Shown piece after piece: positions 17,270 to 25,226 of a DNA stretch of 64,000 nucleotides. Origin of the DNA: Bacillota bacterium (GTDB lineage: Bacteria; Bacillota; Negativicutes; Sporomusales; Sporomusaceae). The notes under the pieces are model-generated. The model was given only the letters and a program-made list of their open reading frames with translations. It made no database searches and had not been told where the DNA came from. A program made the position numbers and the translations under genes. The stretch is taken from the NCBI GenBank assembly GCA_017889705.1, contig JAGGAB010000008.1, positions 62,001-126,000 on the forward strand, in the 5' to 3' direction. Every line of letters begins with the position of its first letter. Within the stretch, counting starts at the first letter, position 1.

Positions 17270-18625
17270 TTATATTACCTGAAACTTTGTCCATTTTTCA
17301 TTTGTATATCGGTATACGAAAATAATCGATTTGACAATCCAATCAATAAACATCGCTATCCACGTGCCAAACATTCCCATATCCCAATAAATACTTAACA
17401 GATAAGCCAATGCAATACGACAGAAAAGCATGGTTAACGTACCCACAATCATTGGATATTTTGCATCTCCTGACGCCCGAAAGGTCACTGGCAAGGTATA
17501 GGCAAGCGGCCATATGGCAACTGTAAATATGCCATGATACCAAACGATTTTTGTGGTCAATGCTGTTGCCGCCTCAGAAAGTCCATACACATGTAATATT
17601 GTGGGAAGCAACGCAAGCACCACTGCGCAGCTTACTACATGTGCCGCATACACAAACCCCATAACCTTTTTGGTATAATATTTAGCCTGCTCATAATCTC
17701 TTGCGCCGACACATCTTGATATAATTACAGTTAATCCAAGACCAATTGCCATACCGGGCAGCACTTGAAACATAACAATAGTACCAGACACCGCATTAGC
17801 GGCAATTGCTGCCGTACCAAACATTGCAACAAGACTGAGTACCATAATTCTCCCCAGATAGAACAAACCATTTTCCAGTCCATACGGAACACCAATGTCT
17901 AAAATTCTTTTAATCATTACCCAGTTAAATTTGTGTCTTAAACTTTTTTCTATATATAATGATTGTTTGGGGTTGAACGCCAATGCGATTATAATAACTG
18001 CAGACGCAACACGTGCTAGCAAGGTTGGTATCGCAACACCCTCAACACCAAAATGAAACCCATAAATAAGTATTGCATTGCCAAGCGCGTGCGCAATGTT
18101 CATATACAGCATGATCTTCATAGGCAGTTTAGAATTACCCATTGTACGAAATATCGCCGCTCCGGCATTATACAGTGCAAGAAACGGAATAGATAGTGCC
18201 GTAATCATCAGATAGATATTTGCATCCCTACGTACTTCATCCGTAATCTGCCCAAATAGGCCATTTAAGATAAGTGGTTTCGCCAGATAGATCATAACCA
18301 TAATTATGATAGATACACCACCGGAAAACCATAGGAGTTGATTTGCAGCTTCTCTTGCTTCCTCTGCCTGCTTCCTACCCAAATATTGTCCTGCAATGAC
18401 AGCTCCACCCGTAGACAAAGCAGCAAACAAACTAATGAGTAGTGCCATGACGAAATCTACCAATGATACTCCAGATACGGCTGATTCCCCTACATGGGCC
18501 ACCATGATTGAGTCTGCCAAACCTACCAGGTATTCTAAGAACTGCTCGATGATAACTGGCAGAAATAATTTGAATAAATCCTGGTTCGAAAATAACTTAT
18601 TTGTTGCCATAATTTTTTGCTTCAA
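17270..18625 (-). CDS. MATE-family efflux transporter
   Basis: A 451-residue polytopic membrane protein with about 12 hydrophobic segments, the size and pattern of the MATE (multidrug and toxic compound extrusion) family. The two halves show the related signatures FLEYLVGLADSIMVAHVG with TGGAVIAGQYLG, and FYLGRIMVLSLVAMFG with VIISRCVGARDYEQAKYY. These pumps expel cationic drugs or metabolites in exchange for Na+ or H+. The start is TTG at 18625 with GGAGG 7 bases before it; the next ATG is too far from that site. It lies 71 bp after an exported CMD-family gene on the same strand, so it may be read through from the redox operon. It has no MerR-type operator of its own. Confidence 0.9.
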   Translation of the reverse strand: MKQKIMATNKLFSNQDLFKLFLPVIIEQFLEYLVGLADSIMVAHVGESAVSGVSLVDFVMALLISLFAALSTGGAVIAGQYLGRKQAEEAREAANQLLWFSGGVSIIIMVMIYLAKPLILNGLFGQITDEVRRDANIYLMITALSIPFLALYNAGAAIFRTMGNSKLPMKIMLYMNIAHALGNAILIYGFHFGVEGVAIPTLLARVASAVIIIALAFNPKQSLYIEKSLRHKFNWVMIKRILDIGVPYGLENGLFYLGRIMVLSLVAMFGTAAIAANAVSGTIVMFQVLPGMAIGLGLTVIISRCVGARDYEQAKYYTKKVMGFVYAAHVVSCAVVLALLPTILHVYGLSEAATALTTKIVWYHGIFTVAIWPLAYTLPVTFRASGDAKYPMIVGTLTMLFCRIALAYLLSIYWDMGMFGTWIAMFIDWIVKSIIFVYRYTNEKWTKFQVI

Positions 18626-18696
18626 TCTTCTTCCTCCTGCTTATACACTTTTACCTATTTCATAGGCCTGTTTCATTGCAGGATGTTCTTTGATTT

Positions 18697-19437
18697 CTAT
18701 TTTTTACGTTCATGATATAAAACTAAAACCTTGCCTAATACTTCAGAGGCATTATCTGCTTCCTTCTTGCCAACTTTATCAGCAAGGACGCTGATAATGC
18801 CATTCATTTGCTCCTCGGTTAACCCAGTATTAAACCCGAGGTTAAAATGAGCCTGCAGTTGTGAGTTGACCCCTTCCATACTAGCCAGCGCCGAAATTGT
18901 TGCAATCTCCCTACTCTGGAAATCTAAGATGTCACGCCCGAATATATCCCCAAACAAATGCCCTTTCAAGAATTGATCTATAGCTGGAGCGAATGTATAA
19001 ATTGGTCCACGCACAGGTACTCCTACCAACTTAGTTTGGTTTTCGGTACCAAATTCGATGCTGCTTTTATCAGCCGGCAGGGGACTTGCCTCTCTGCCAA
19101 TCTCATCGTGAATGCCTTTTGCTTGCCGCTCTTCCATAACACCCATAAAGGTGCTAATCCCGTTCAGGCTGCGAGGAAATCCCGTATAGGCATACATCTG
19201 CACAAGCACTTCTTTGACTTCATTAACTGTCAAACCGGCATCAAGGCCATCATTTAAAGCAGTTTTTAGCCTAGGCAAATCCCCTTTGGCAGTAAATGTC
19301 GCAATGGCAACTATTTGTTCTTGCCTTGCATGTAAGACTGGCCTTTCTTCTTGCATACTATTCGCCTCCGAAATGTTAGTAAAGTTAACTAGTGAGAAAA
19401 TTACCCCTATTAGAAGTAAAATGTTTTTTTTGATCAA
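18697..19437 (-). CDS. Exported carboxymuconolactone decarboxylase family protein
   Basis: A 246-residue protein with two CMD domains (about 40-115 and 165-240) after a Sec-type signal peptide (MIKKNILLLIGVIFSLVNF, ending near SEANS). The domain core RQEQIVAIATFTAKGD...LTVNEVKEVLVQMYAYTGFP is typical. The thiol-active CxxC of AhpD-like members is missing, so it is closer to the gamma-carboxymuconolactone decarboxylase-like proteins of anaerobes, whose substrates are mostly unknown. The TTG at 19437 is preferred to a TTG 11 codons earlier because AAGGTGG lies 8 bases before it and the signal peptide then has the usual length. It follows the DUF4405 membrane protein gene on the same strand. Confidence 0.82.
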   Translation of the reverse strand: MIKKNILLLIGVIFSLVNFTNISEANSMQEERPVLHARQEQIVAIATFTAKGDLPRLKTALNDGLDAGLTVNEVKEVLVQMYAYTGFPRSLNGISTFMGVMEERQAKGIHDEIGREASPLPADKSSIEFGTENQTKLVGVPVRGPIYTFAPAIDQFLKGHLFGDIFGRDILDFQSREIATISALASMEGVNSQLQAHFNLGFNTGLTEEQMNGIISVLADKVGKKEADNASEVLGKVLVLYHERKK

Positions 19438-19466
19438 TTTAACTACCACCTTTTCGTTTAAACTTT

Positions 19467-20156
19467 TCAACGGAATGTGTGATATTTTCCTGTTGTTTTC
19501 CCCTTAAATCTTCTCAGAAAATACAGCAGATAATAGGTCACACCAATATAGCAGCCAACAATTGAAAAATAGTCAAAGAGAAATCTCCACAGGGTCGGCT
19601 TCGCACCCCACCCCGCAAAAACATGTTGCATAAGAAGATTGGCTCCAATATTATTTACGAAAGATGCATAGACACCATAAGCAATAATGGCGACAGATAC
19701 AATACGGCTTATAATGCTCCAACCGCGGCTTAAACTATCAATACGAAGCCAGTTCTTGAGCTTTGCTATAAGCATTTCCCAATGGAGCCCTAGATGTATT
19801 GCTATAAGGATAAGACTCGCATAGGCTGTTCCCTGATGCAGCTCGTGTAGGAAAAGACTGCGACTGCCGATGCCTAGCGGCGCAAACACGGTTTGTGAAA
19901 TCAGCACACCAGTAACAAATACCGCGCCCATCGCAGCCAGCAAAAGCAAATTAAAAAACGTTAAGATTACACGCCCTAGACTCTGCCTGCCCTTGATGAA
20001 AACCTGATACCATCGCCGATTGAGTATATTATGAAAGATGAACAGTAAAGCAAGAACTACTGCAGCGATTTCATGAAATATATTTCCTGTAAAGCGGTAG
20101 TCCATAATTAATAGAACAAGCACCGTCATGACTAAATTAAGTATATTTCTAATCAA
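19467..20156 (-). CDS. DUF4405 cytochrome b-like membrane protein
   Basis: A 229-residue protein with about six hydrophobic segments. It resembles DUF4405 proteins, which look like small cytochrome b or flavocytochrome b domains. Histidines sit within membrane segments (IFHEIAAVVLALLFIFHNIL, LFLHELHQGTAYASLILIAIHLGLHW), as expected for two heme b ligands. It could carry electrons across the inner membrane to exported partners encoded next to it. The start is TTG at 20156 with AGGGGA about 8 bases upstream. It sits between the anchored flavodoxin and the exported CMD-family gene. Heme binding and the electron-transfer role are inferred. Confidence 0.7.
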   Translation of the reverse strand: MIRNILNLVMTVLVLLIMDYRFTGNIFHEIAAVVLALLFIFHNILNRRWYQVFIKGRQSLGRVILTFFNLLLLAAMGAVFVTGVLISQTVFAPLGIGSRSLFLHELHQGTAYASLILIAIHLGLHWEMLIAKLKNWLRIDSLSRGWSIISRIVSVAIIAYGVYASFVNNIGANLLMQHVFAGWGAKPTLWRFLFDYFSIVGCYIGVTYYLLYFLRRFKGKTTGKYHTFR

Positions 20157-20196
20157 GGCATTCCCCTATCTTTCTCGTTCAGTTATTTGTCATATG

Positions 20197-20847
20197 TTAT
20201 TCACCAAACCCTACTTTACTAAGCCATGCCAATATTTCTTTTTGCTCGTACTTATTACTTCCACTCAGTACAAGTTCATCTAGAACCTGGGACTTAGGTG
20301 CAAGTTTTTTAATATCCTCCAGACTATGCCCTGCTCCATAGCCGCCATGTGTGCAGAATGGAATGATCGTCTTGCCTGCAAGCTCAGATTCAGACAGGAA
20401 CGTAGCAACCGGTGGGGCAATTGTATACCACCAGATCGGTGTACCGACAAATATCACCTCATAAGATGAGAGATTATCTACCTTCTTCTTAAGCGGTGGC
20501 TTGTAGCCTGACTCGACTTCCTTTTTCCCTTGATTTACTACTGTATCATAGTCTGTGGAATACGGTGTAACAGGCTGAATCTCAAATATATCACCATCAA
20601 CGCTCTGCCGAATCTGCTCAGCGAGCGCGCGCGTATTGCCTGTATAAGAATAATAAACCACCAACGCTTTTTTGTTCTGGTTATTATTCAGCGTCTTTTC
20701 ACCTCCCTTTGAGGATACGACTGCCGCCTGCTGTGACTCCTTCGAAGGTTCCGGCACCCCTGAAGTCTTGTTATGCATAATTCCTATAGTTGCAAATGCA
20801 ATGATTGCGAGCATAACACACGCTAGTACAATATACTTTATTCTCAT
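20197..20847 (-). CDS. Membrane-anchored flavodoxin-like protein
   Basis: A 216-residue protein made of an N-terminal anchor (MRIKYIVLACVMLAIIAFATIG), a flexible linker to about residue 58 and a flavodoxin domain. The FMN phosphate loop is YYSYTGNTRALAEQI; further flavodoxin_4 signatures are FVGTPIWWYTIAPPVATFL and IIPFCTHGGYGAG. By the positive-inside rule the flavodoxin domain should lie outside the cytoplasmic membrane, which is unusual for an FMN protein. The ATG at 20847 has GGAGGA before it. It is related to the cytoplasmic flavodoxin at 21430-21906. A hairpin upstream separates it from the cupin gene, so it may have its own promoter or be a read-through gene. Confidence 0.82.
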   Translation of the reverse strand: MRIKYIVLACVMLAIIAFATIGIMHNKTSGVPEPSKESQQAAVVSSKGGEKTLNNNQNKKALVVYYSYTGNTRALAEQIRQSVDGDIFEIQPVTPYSTDYDTVVNQGKKEVESGYKPPLKKKVDNLSSYEVIFVGTPIWWYTIAPPVATFLSESELAGKTIIPFCTHGGYGAGHSLEDIKKLAPKSQVLDELVLSGSNKYEQKEILAWLSKVGFGE

Positions 20848-20894
20848 TAGTACGTCCTCCAAATTCGGTTTATTAATTACTACTTTTCTGCAAA

Positions 20895-20935
20895 GGGGAT
20901 GCAGTGCTTACAATATTCGCCAGCACTGCATCCCC
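20895..20935 (-). terminator. Hairpin after the cupin gene
   Basis: GGGGATGCAGTGC pairs perfectly with GCACTGCATCCCC (13 bp, 15-base loop) 27 bases after the cupin stop. The T tract on the minus strand is short, so termination may be partial. Confidence 0.6.
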
Positions 20936-20962
20936 TCTATTGCTATCAGCATCAATAAAGGA

Positions 20963-21379
20963 CTATTTTAACTTACTGTACTCATCATCGCTAACAGGTT
21001 CCAACCATTCTGCAGGCCCTGCCTGACTATTGGTTTCAACAGAAAGGTGTACGAACCAACTGTCTTTAGCAGCACCATGCCAGTGTTTCGCATTTGCCGG
21101 AATCTTTACAACATCGCCATCCTTGAGTTCACGCGCCTCTTTTCCTTCTTCCTGATACCAGCCTCTGCCGCCTGTTACCAAGAGGATTTGTCCGCCTGGA
21201 TGCTTATGCCAATTATTGCGACAGCCAGGCTCGAACGTTACGTTTCCGATGGGACAGTTGAACTCTTTGTCACCAGGCACTAACATCTCAAGATATGCCT
21301 GGCCGATAAAGAATTTATTATATGGCTCTGGCATCTTGTTACCTTTGGGAAAAACTACGCTATTACTAAAATCACTCAT
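20963..21379 (-). CDS. Cupin-domain protein
   Basis: A 138-residue single-domain cupin. Metal-binding motifs are visible: FEPGCRNNWHKHPGGQILLV (His, His and Gln ligands) and AKHWHGAAKDSWFVHL (His). Proteins of this type form a small beta-barrel and often bind Mn, Fe or Zn; many lie beside flavodoxin and CMD genes. The ATG at 21379 is chosen over a longer frame because AAAGGAGAG sits just before it. It is the third gene of the operon that starts at 22446 and lies behind a MerR-type promoter. The enzyme activity is unknown. Confidence 0.82.
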   Translation of the reverse strand: MSDFSNSVVFPKGNKMPEPYNKFFIGQAYLEMLVPGDKEFNCPIGNVTFEPGCRNNWHKHPGGQILLVTGGRGWYQEEGKEARELKDGDVVKIPANAKHWHGAAKDSWFVHLSVETNSQAGPAEWLEPVSDDEYSKLK

Positions 21380-21429
21380 TTGAATCTCTCCTTTTGCCTT
21401 GATACGTGTTACAGCTTTACCCCCTTCGT

Positions 21430-21906
21430 TTAGTTTACACCAATATTTTTCAGCCAAGCTTCCACTTCGGAAGCCTTCGCTGCATTGCCATATACCGAGA
21501 GAAGTGACAGTACCCTTGAATCAGGACAAAATGTCTTGACCGTGTCTTCAATGTTGCCGGAGCCGCCCCCGCCATGGGTACAGAACGGAACAACACTCTT
21601 GCCTGTAAGATTATAATTTTCCAGGAAAGTGGCAATCGGCGGTGCGATAGTACTCCACCAATTTGGCGTGCCGACAAAGACTGTATCATAAGACGAGAGA
21701 TCCTTTACTTCGGTCTTGAGTACTGGGCGGAAGCCTGCCTGGATTTCTTTCTTCGCCTGCTCCACGACTGTGCTATAGTCGCCGGGATAGGCTTTCTCCG
21801 GTAAAAGCTCGCAAATTGCCCCACCTGTCGCCTCCTTGATCAGCTTTGCCAACTTACCCGTGTTCCCAGAATGTGAATAATAGACAATCAAAACATTTTT
21901 ACTCAT
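21430..21906 (-). CDS. Flavodoxin
   Basis: A 158-residue cytoplasmic flavodoxin. The FMN phosphate-binding loop YYSHSGNTGKLAKLI lies near the N-terminus, and FVGTPNWWSTIAPPIATFL and VVPFCTHGGGGSG are typical of the flavodoxin_4 group. It carries electrons as a one- or two-electron FMN shuttle, replacing ferredoxin. The ATG has AAAGGGG about 9 bases before it. It follows the cyclophilin-like lipoprotein gene by 15 bases in an operon under the MerR-type promoter at 22485-22515. A membrane-anchored relative is encoded nearby at 20197-20847. Confidence 0.92.
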   Translation of the reverse strand: MSKNVLIVYYSHSGNTGKLAKLIKEATGGAICELLPEKAYPGDYSTVVEQAKKEIQAGFRPVLKTEVKDLSSYDTVFVGTPNWWSTIAPPIATFLENYNLTGKSVVPFCTHGGGGSGNIEDTVKTFCPDSRVLSLLSVYGNAAKASEVEAWLKNIGVN

Positions 21907-21921
21907 CTAGAAAAACCCCTT

Positions 21922-22446
21922 TCATTCATTTACAGCTTCGATCCGGACTGTAAAATCGCCATTCATTTTTGCCATTGCTTCAAGACCGGACGTGAAACGG
22001 CCTATCGGAACCAGCCCTTTGGAATAGCCAAAGTTATGGTAATAGATCGCCAGATTGCCCCATGGAGCGAATAGGGCCAAATCACCAGCTAAAGGCGCAT
22101 ATCCTTCTGGCGCCTTTTCCGTAGATAGGCTGCGCGGTAGATAACCAATCTTCTCGGTATTGTTGAAGTCTTTCAGACTCAGTGTGAGCGGCAGCATGGA
22201 CACAAGATCGCGACTTGTCGGATTGTCATACAGTTCTGCAACCGCTTCGCCACCACCAAAGCTTAGCTTAATTTGGGTGGTTCGAGACGATCTCGATGCA
22301 TCAGAGATATGGCCTTTGTTATCAGCCGATTGAACACCGCCAGAGCTTTCCTTACCGGGACTATTTTTCGCCGCTTCTGTGCCACAGCCTACCAATATAA
22401 TTGAGAATCCGATCAGCAAGGCAACAAATACTGACAATCTTTTCAT
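21922..22446 (-). CDS. Cyclophilin-like-fold lipoprotein
   Basis: A 174-residue lipoprotein. The signal peptide ends in a lipobox ILVGC with Cys21, followed by a Ser/Gly-rich linker to about residue 56. The C-terminal domain (KLSFGGGEAVAELYDNPTSR, LPLTLSLKDF, GDLALFAPWGNLAIYYHNFG, GLVPIGRF) matches the cyclophilin_like domain found alone in many anaerobes next to flavodoxin genes. The function is unknown and true proline isomerase activity is not expected. The ATG has GAGGT 8 bases upstream. It is the first gene of the flavodoxin-cupin operon, and its promoter carries a 7-4-7 operator in a 19-bp spacer. Confidence 0.8.
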   Translation of the reverse strand: MKRLSVFVALLIGFSIILVGCGTEAAKNSPGKESSGGVQSADNKGHISDASRSSRTTQIKLSFGGGEAVAELYDNPTSRDLVSMLPLTLSLKDFNNTEKIGYLPRSLSTEKAPEGYAPLAGDLALFAPWGNLAIYYHNFGYSKGLVPIGRFTSGLEAMAKMNGDFTVRIEAVNE

Positions 22447-22484
22447 TGATATGACCTCACAAGTTTTAGATTTGGTCTATTTAA

Positions 22485-22515
22485 AGGTTATCACCTTGAG
22501 TTAACTCAAAGTCAA
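22485..22515 (-). promoter_or_regulatory. MerR-type promoter/operator A (cyclophilin-flavodoxin operon)
   Basis: On the minus strand: TTGACT, a 19-bp spacer and TAACCT. The spacer region holds CTTTGAG-TTAA-CTCAAGG, a 7-4-7 inverted repeat. A 19-bp spacer is the hallmark of promoters activated by MerR-family proteins. Confidence 0.8.
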
Positions 22516-22573
22516 TAGTTTTTTTGCCTTATATAAAAATATAAAAATTTCTTTTGATGCCTATTTATAGGGC

Positions 22574-22604
22574 TTGACCTTGAGTTAGCTCCAAGTGCTA
22601 TGCT
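22574..22604 (+). promoter_or_regulatory. MerR-type promoter/operator B (Tat-lipoprotein aldo/keto reductase)
   Basis: TTGACC, a 19-bp spacer and TATGCT, with CCTTGAG-TTAG-CTCCAAG across the spacer. It is divergent from operator A, 58 bp away. Confidence 0.8.
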
Positions 22605-22633
22605 AGTTTCACTAGGAACTAGGGGGAATCGTC

Positions 22634-23875
22634 ATGAATCGTCGTGTTTTTATCAAAACTATGGGTGCCGGAGCTGTAGGCTTCCTGCTCGGCGGCTGCG
22701 ATTTCAAAGCGCCCTTATCGTCTGTTACTTCAGATAGCACATTAGCTGTCGATAAAAATGGCCCAACCTTCTCGGGTAAAATCGAATATCGTACCATGCC
22801 GCGAATCAGCGAAAAAATTAGCACCATCGGCCTAGGCGCAAGTGCTCTCCAGGAGTCATCTGCATCTCAAATCGAAAAAATGATTGTGTATTCTTCAGAA
22901 CAAGGAATTAACCTTATTGATACCGTCATGTCGCAATTCGGACCAGCGGAAGCTATTGGTCGGGCATTAAAAGGACGGCGCGACAAAATTATGACTCAAC
23001 TGCATATCGGCGTCACTTACCCAAGCCAGACCTACACAAGAACCCGAGACTTAAAACAAGTACAGCAGGGCTTCGAACAACAGCTTAAAGGCTTTGGCAC
23101 AGATTACAGTGATATCGGACTTATTCATTACGTTGACGAGCCTGAAGATTTCGAGAAGGTAATTTCCGCTGGCATTTTAGACTACGCTCAGAAACTTAAA
23201 AGAGACGGAACCATCCGCTATCTCGGCTTTTCTTCGCATTCAGCGGACATCGCCCACCGATTTCTCGCAACCGGCGTTATTGATATCTTTATGTTTAGCC
23301 TCAATCCAGCCTATGATTTTGTTCCGGTTGAGGGCAAACTGAAGCTGTCTGAAGAGCGGCGACGGCTCTATCAGGAAGCGGAAAAGCGCGGCGCTGCTAT
23401 CACCGTCATGAAGGCTTACGGCGGCGGACGTCTTTTAAGTGATGCCTCCTCGCCATTTGGGCGCGCTATGTCTGTACCGCAATGCATCCAGTACGCCCTG
23501 GACCGTCCGGGTGTTATCTCCTGTCTGCCCGGCGTTCGCAATATGGACGACCTTACAGCGGTGCTTGCCTATTATAATTCCACTAAGGAAGAGCGCGACT
23601 ACTCCTTTATAGCAAGTGCACAGCATCAGGACATGAACGGTGTCTGCATTTACTGCAACCACTGTCAACCTTGTCCTTATGGCATCGATATTGGTGCTGT
23701 CAACAAGTATCTTGACCTTGCCAAATCTGGCGACGAGCTTGCTAAAGATCATTACCTCAAATTAAGGCGGACAGCTAGAGACTGCTCATACTGCGGCGAA
23801 TGCGTGCCTCGCTGCCCATTCCACGTAGATATACGCAACCGCATGCGCGAAGCCAATCAATTCTTTGGTCGCTAA
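22634..23875 (+). CDS. Exported aldo/keto reductase-like protein with C-terminal ferredoxin domain
   Basis: A 413-residue protein. The N-terminus has a twin-arginine motif (NRRVFIK) and a lipobox LLGGC with Cys22, so a Tat-exported lipoprotein is predicted. The aldo/keto reductase barrel (about 50-330) shows STIGLGASALQ, IGLIHYVDEPEDF, IRYLGFSSHSADIA and FMFSLNPAYD. The family Tyr is replaced by Gln in IDTVMSQFG and the Lys by Gln in MTQLH, so ordinary NADPH-dependent reduction is doubtful. The tail carries two cluster motifs (CIYCNHCQPCPYG and CSYCGECVPRCPF). Promoter B with its MerR-type operator lies directly upstream. It may be an Fe-S electron-transfer protein built on this barrel. The frameshifted paralog at 16066-17219 lacks the Tat signal. 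Confidence 0.85.
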   Translation: MNRRVFIKTMGAGAVGFLLGGCDFKAPLSSVTSDSTLAVDKNGPTFSGKIEYRTMPRISEKISTIGLGASALQESSASQIEKMIVYSSEQGINLIDTVMSQFGPAEAIGRALKGRRDKIMTQLHIGVTYPSQTYTRTRDLKQVQQGFEQQLKGFGTDYSDIGLIHYVDEPEDFEKVISAGILDYAQKLKRDGTIRYLGFSSHSADIAHRFLATGVIDIFMFSLNPAYDFVPVEGKLKLSEERRRLYQEAEKRGAAITVMKAYGGGRLLSDASSPFGRAMSVPQCIQYALDRPGVISCLPGVRNMDDLTAVLAYYNSTKEERDYSFIASAQHQDMNGVCIYCNHCQPCPYGIDIGAVNKYLDLAKSGDELAKDHYLKLRRTARDCSYCGECVPRCPFHVDIRNRMREANQFFGR

Positions 23876-23950
23876 ACTTAAGTCGAACTTCAATTAAATC
23901 CAAAATCCCGGATATATCAAGTTCATAAAGAAAAAATATTTATAAACCTA

Positions 23951-23981
23951 TTGACTTCGAGTTAACTCCAGGCTGTAAGAT
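23951..23981 (+). promoter_or_regulatory. MerR-type promoter/operator C (DUF362-ferredoxin gene)
   Basis: TTGACT, a 19-bp spacer and TAAGAT, with CTTCGAG-TTAA-CTCCAGG in the spacer region. Confidence 0.8.
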
Positions 23982-24029
23982 GAAATGGATATTTTAAAAA
24001 TGCTTTAACTTAGAAAGGGGAATACATAC

Positions 24030-25136
24030 ATGTCCAGCAAAGTATATTTTGTAAACCTTAGAGCGAGAACAGACAAAAGCAATAAAATCAGCAAAATTAG
24101 AAGTTTATTTGATCGAGCCGGTTTTAATGAATTCATCCAAAAGGATGCCCTTACAGCTATAAAGCTAACCTTCGGCGAACGCGGCAGTGACGGCTTTATT
24201 AACCCGGTTTTTGTACGGCAAGTGGTAGATAAAATAAAAGAAAATGGTGCAAAACCTTTTTTAACCGATACGAACACACTGTATTCGGGAAGCCGACATA
24301 ACTCGGTTGATCATTTACTGACCGCACTAGAGCATGGTTTTGACTATACGGTTACAGGCGCTCCCATTATCATAGCTGATGGATTGCGCAGTGAAAGCAT
24401 AACTGAAGTGCAGATTGATAAAAAACACTTTAGTAAGGTAAAGCTGGCTACAGACCTTGTCAGTGCCAACAGCATGATTGTATTATCTCACTTTAAGGGC
24501 CATGAGATGGCTGGCTTTGGCGGCGCTATCAAAAATCTGGCGATGGGCGGAGCACCGGCGCTTGGAAAAAAAGAACAGCATGCTCTTAAGATTGTAGTTG
24601 ATCAAGAGAAATGCGTTGGCTGTTCAAAATGCAGTGCCGTCTGTCCGGAAACGGCCATTAGCATGAGTGAAAAGAAGGCCAATATTTCCCCAGATGCCTG
24701 TATTGGCTGCGGTGAGTGTTTAACTGTTTGTCCGGTAAAGGCCAATGGAATGGACTGGGCAACAGATCTGGCTGCTTTCCTTGAACGCATGACAGAGTAC
24801 GGCTATGGGGTTCATAAGACCCATGAGACACGCATTGGCTATATAAACTTTTTACTCAATATCACCCCTGACTGTGACTGTGCATCATGGAGCGATGCAC
24901 CGATTGTTCCAGATATCGGCTTTTTGGCCTCCATCGATCCAATAGCTATTGATCAGGCAAGTTATGACCTAGTCAATAAACAGACTGGCTTCTCTCATTC
25001 TTTCCTTTCTTCCAATCTGGAAGCTGGGGCAGATAAGTTTCAGGGGTTGCGTCCTTACATAGACGGCACTATTCAAATGCGACATGGAGAAGAAATTGGC
25101 ATGGGCAGCCGCGATTATGAATTAATTACCCTGTAA
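24030..25136 (+). CDS. DUF362 protein with 2[4Fe-4S] ferredoxin insert
   Basis: A 368-residue cytoplasmic protein of the DUF362 family. The family core is split around a ferredoxin domain: VLSHFKGHEMAGFGGAIKNLAMG lies before it, and clusters are bound at about 197-240 by CVGCSKCSAVCPETAIS and CIGCGECLTVCPVKANG. The C-terminal part has PDCDCASWSDAPIVPDIGFL and ends with the family hallmark GMGSRDYELI. Proteins of this kind are common in anaerobes and are thought to work in redox chemistry, but no reaction is established. The ATG has AAAGGGG before it. It stands alone behind MerR-type promoter C and ends at a strong terminator, facing a second DUF362 gene. Confidence 0.85.
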   Translation: MSSKVYFVNLRARTDKSNKISKIRSLFDRAGFNEFIQKDALTAIKLTFGERGSDGFINPVFVRQVVDKIKENGAKPFLTDTNTLYSGSRHNSVDHLLTALEHGFDYTVTGAPIIIADGLRSESITEVQIDKKHFSKVKLATDLVSANSMIVLSHFKGHEMAGFGGAIKNLAMGGAPALGKKEQHALKIVVDQEKCVGCSKCSAVCPETAISMSEKKANISPDACIGCGECLTVCPVKANGMDWATDLAAFLERMTEYGYGVHKTHETRIGYINFLLNITPDCDCASWSDAPIVPDIGFLASIDPIAIDQASYDLVNKQTGFSHSFLSSNLEAGADKFQGLRPYIDGTIQMRHGEEIGMGSRDYELITL

Positions 25137-25142
25137 TAATTG

Positions 25143-25188
25143 AAAAAACCACGTCTTACATTTATATGAATTGTAAGACGTGGTTTTT
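25143..25188. terminator. Bidirectional terminator between two DUF362 genes
   Basis: AAAAACCACGTCTTACA pairs with TGTAAGACGTGGTTTTT over an 11-base loop; T runs follow on both strands. Confidence 0.92.
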
Positions 25189-25226
25189 GTATTGTTTTAG
25201 CAAGCAATCAGAATCCAACACACACA

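Noticed and set aside
17270..18625. MATE gene as a direct member of the MerR regulon
   Set aside because: No 19-bp-spacer promoter or 7-4-7 repeat lies before it; only read-through from upstream genes could link it.
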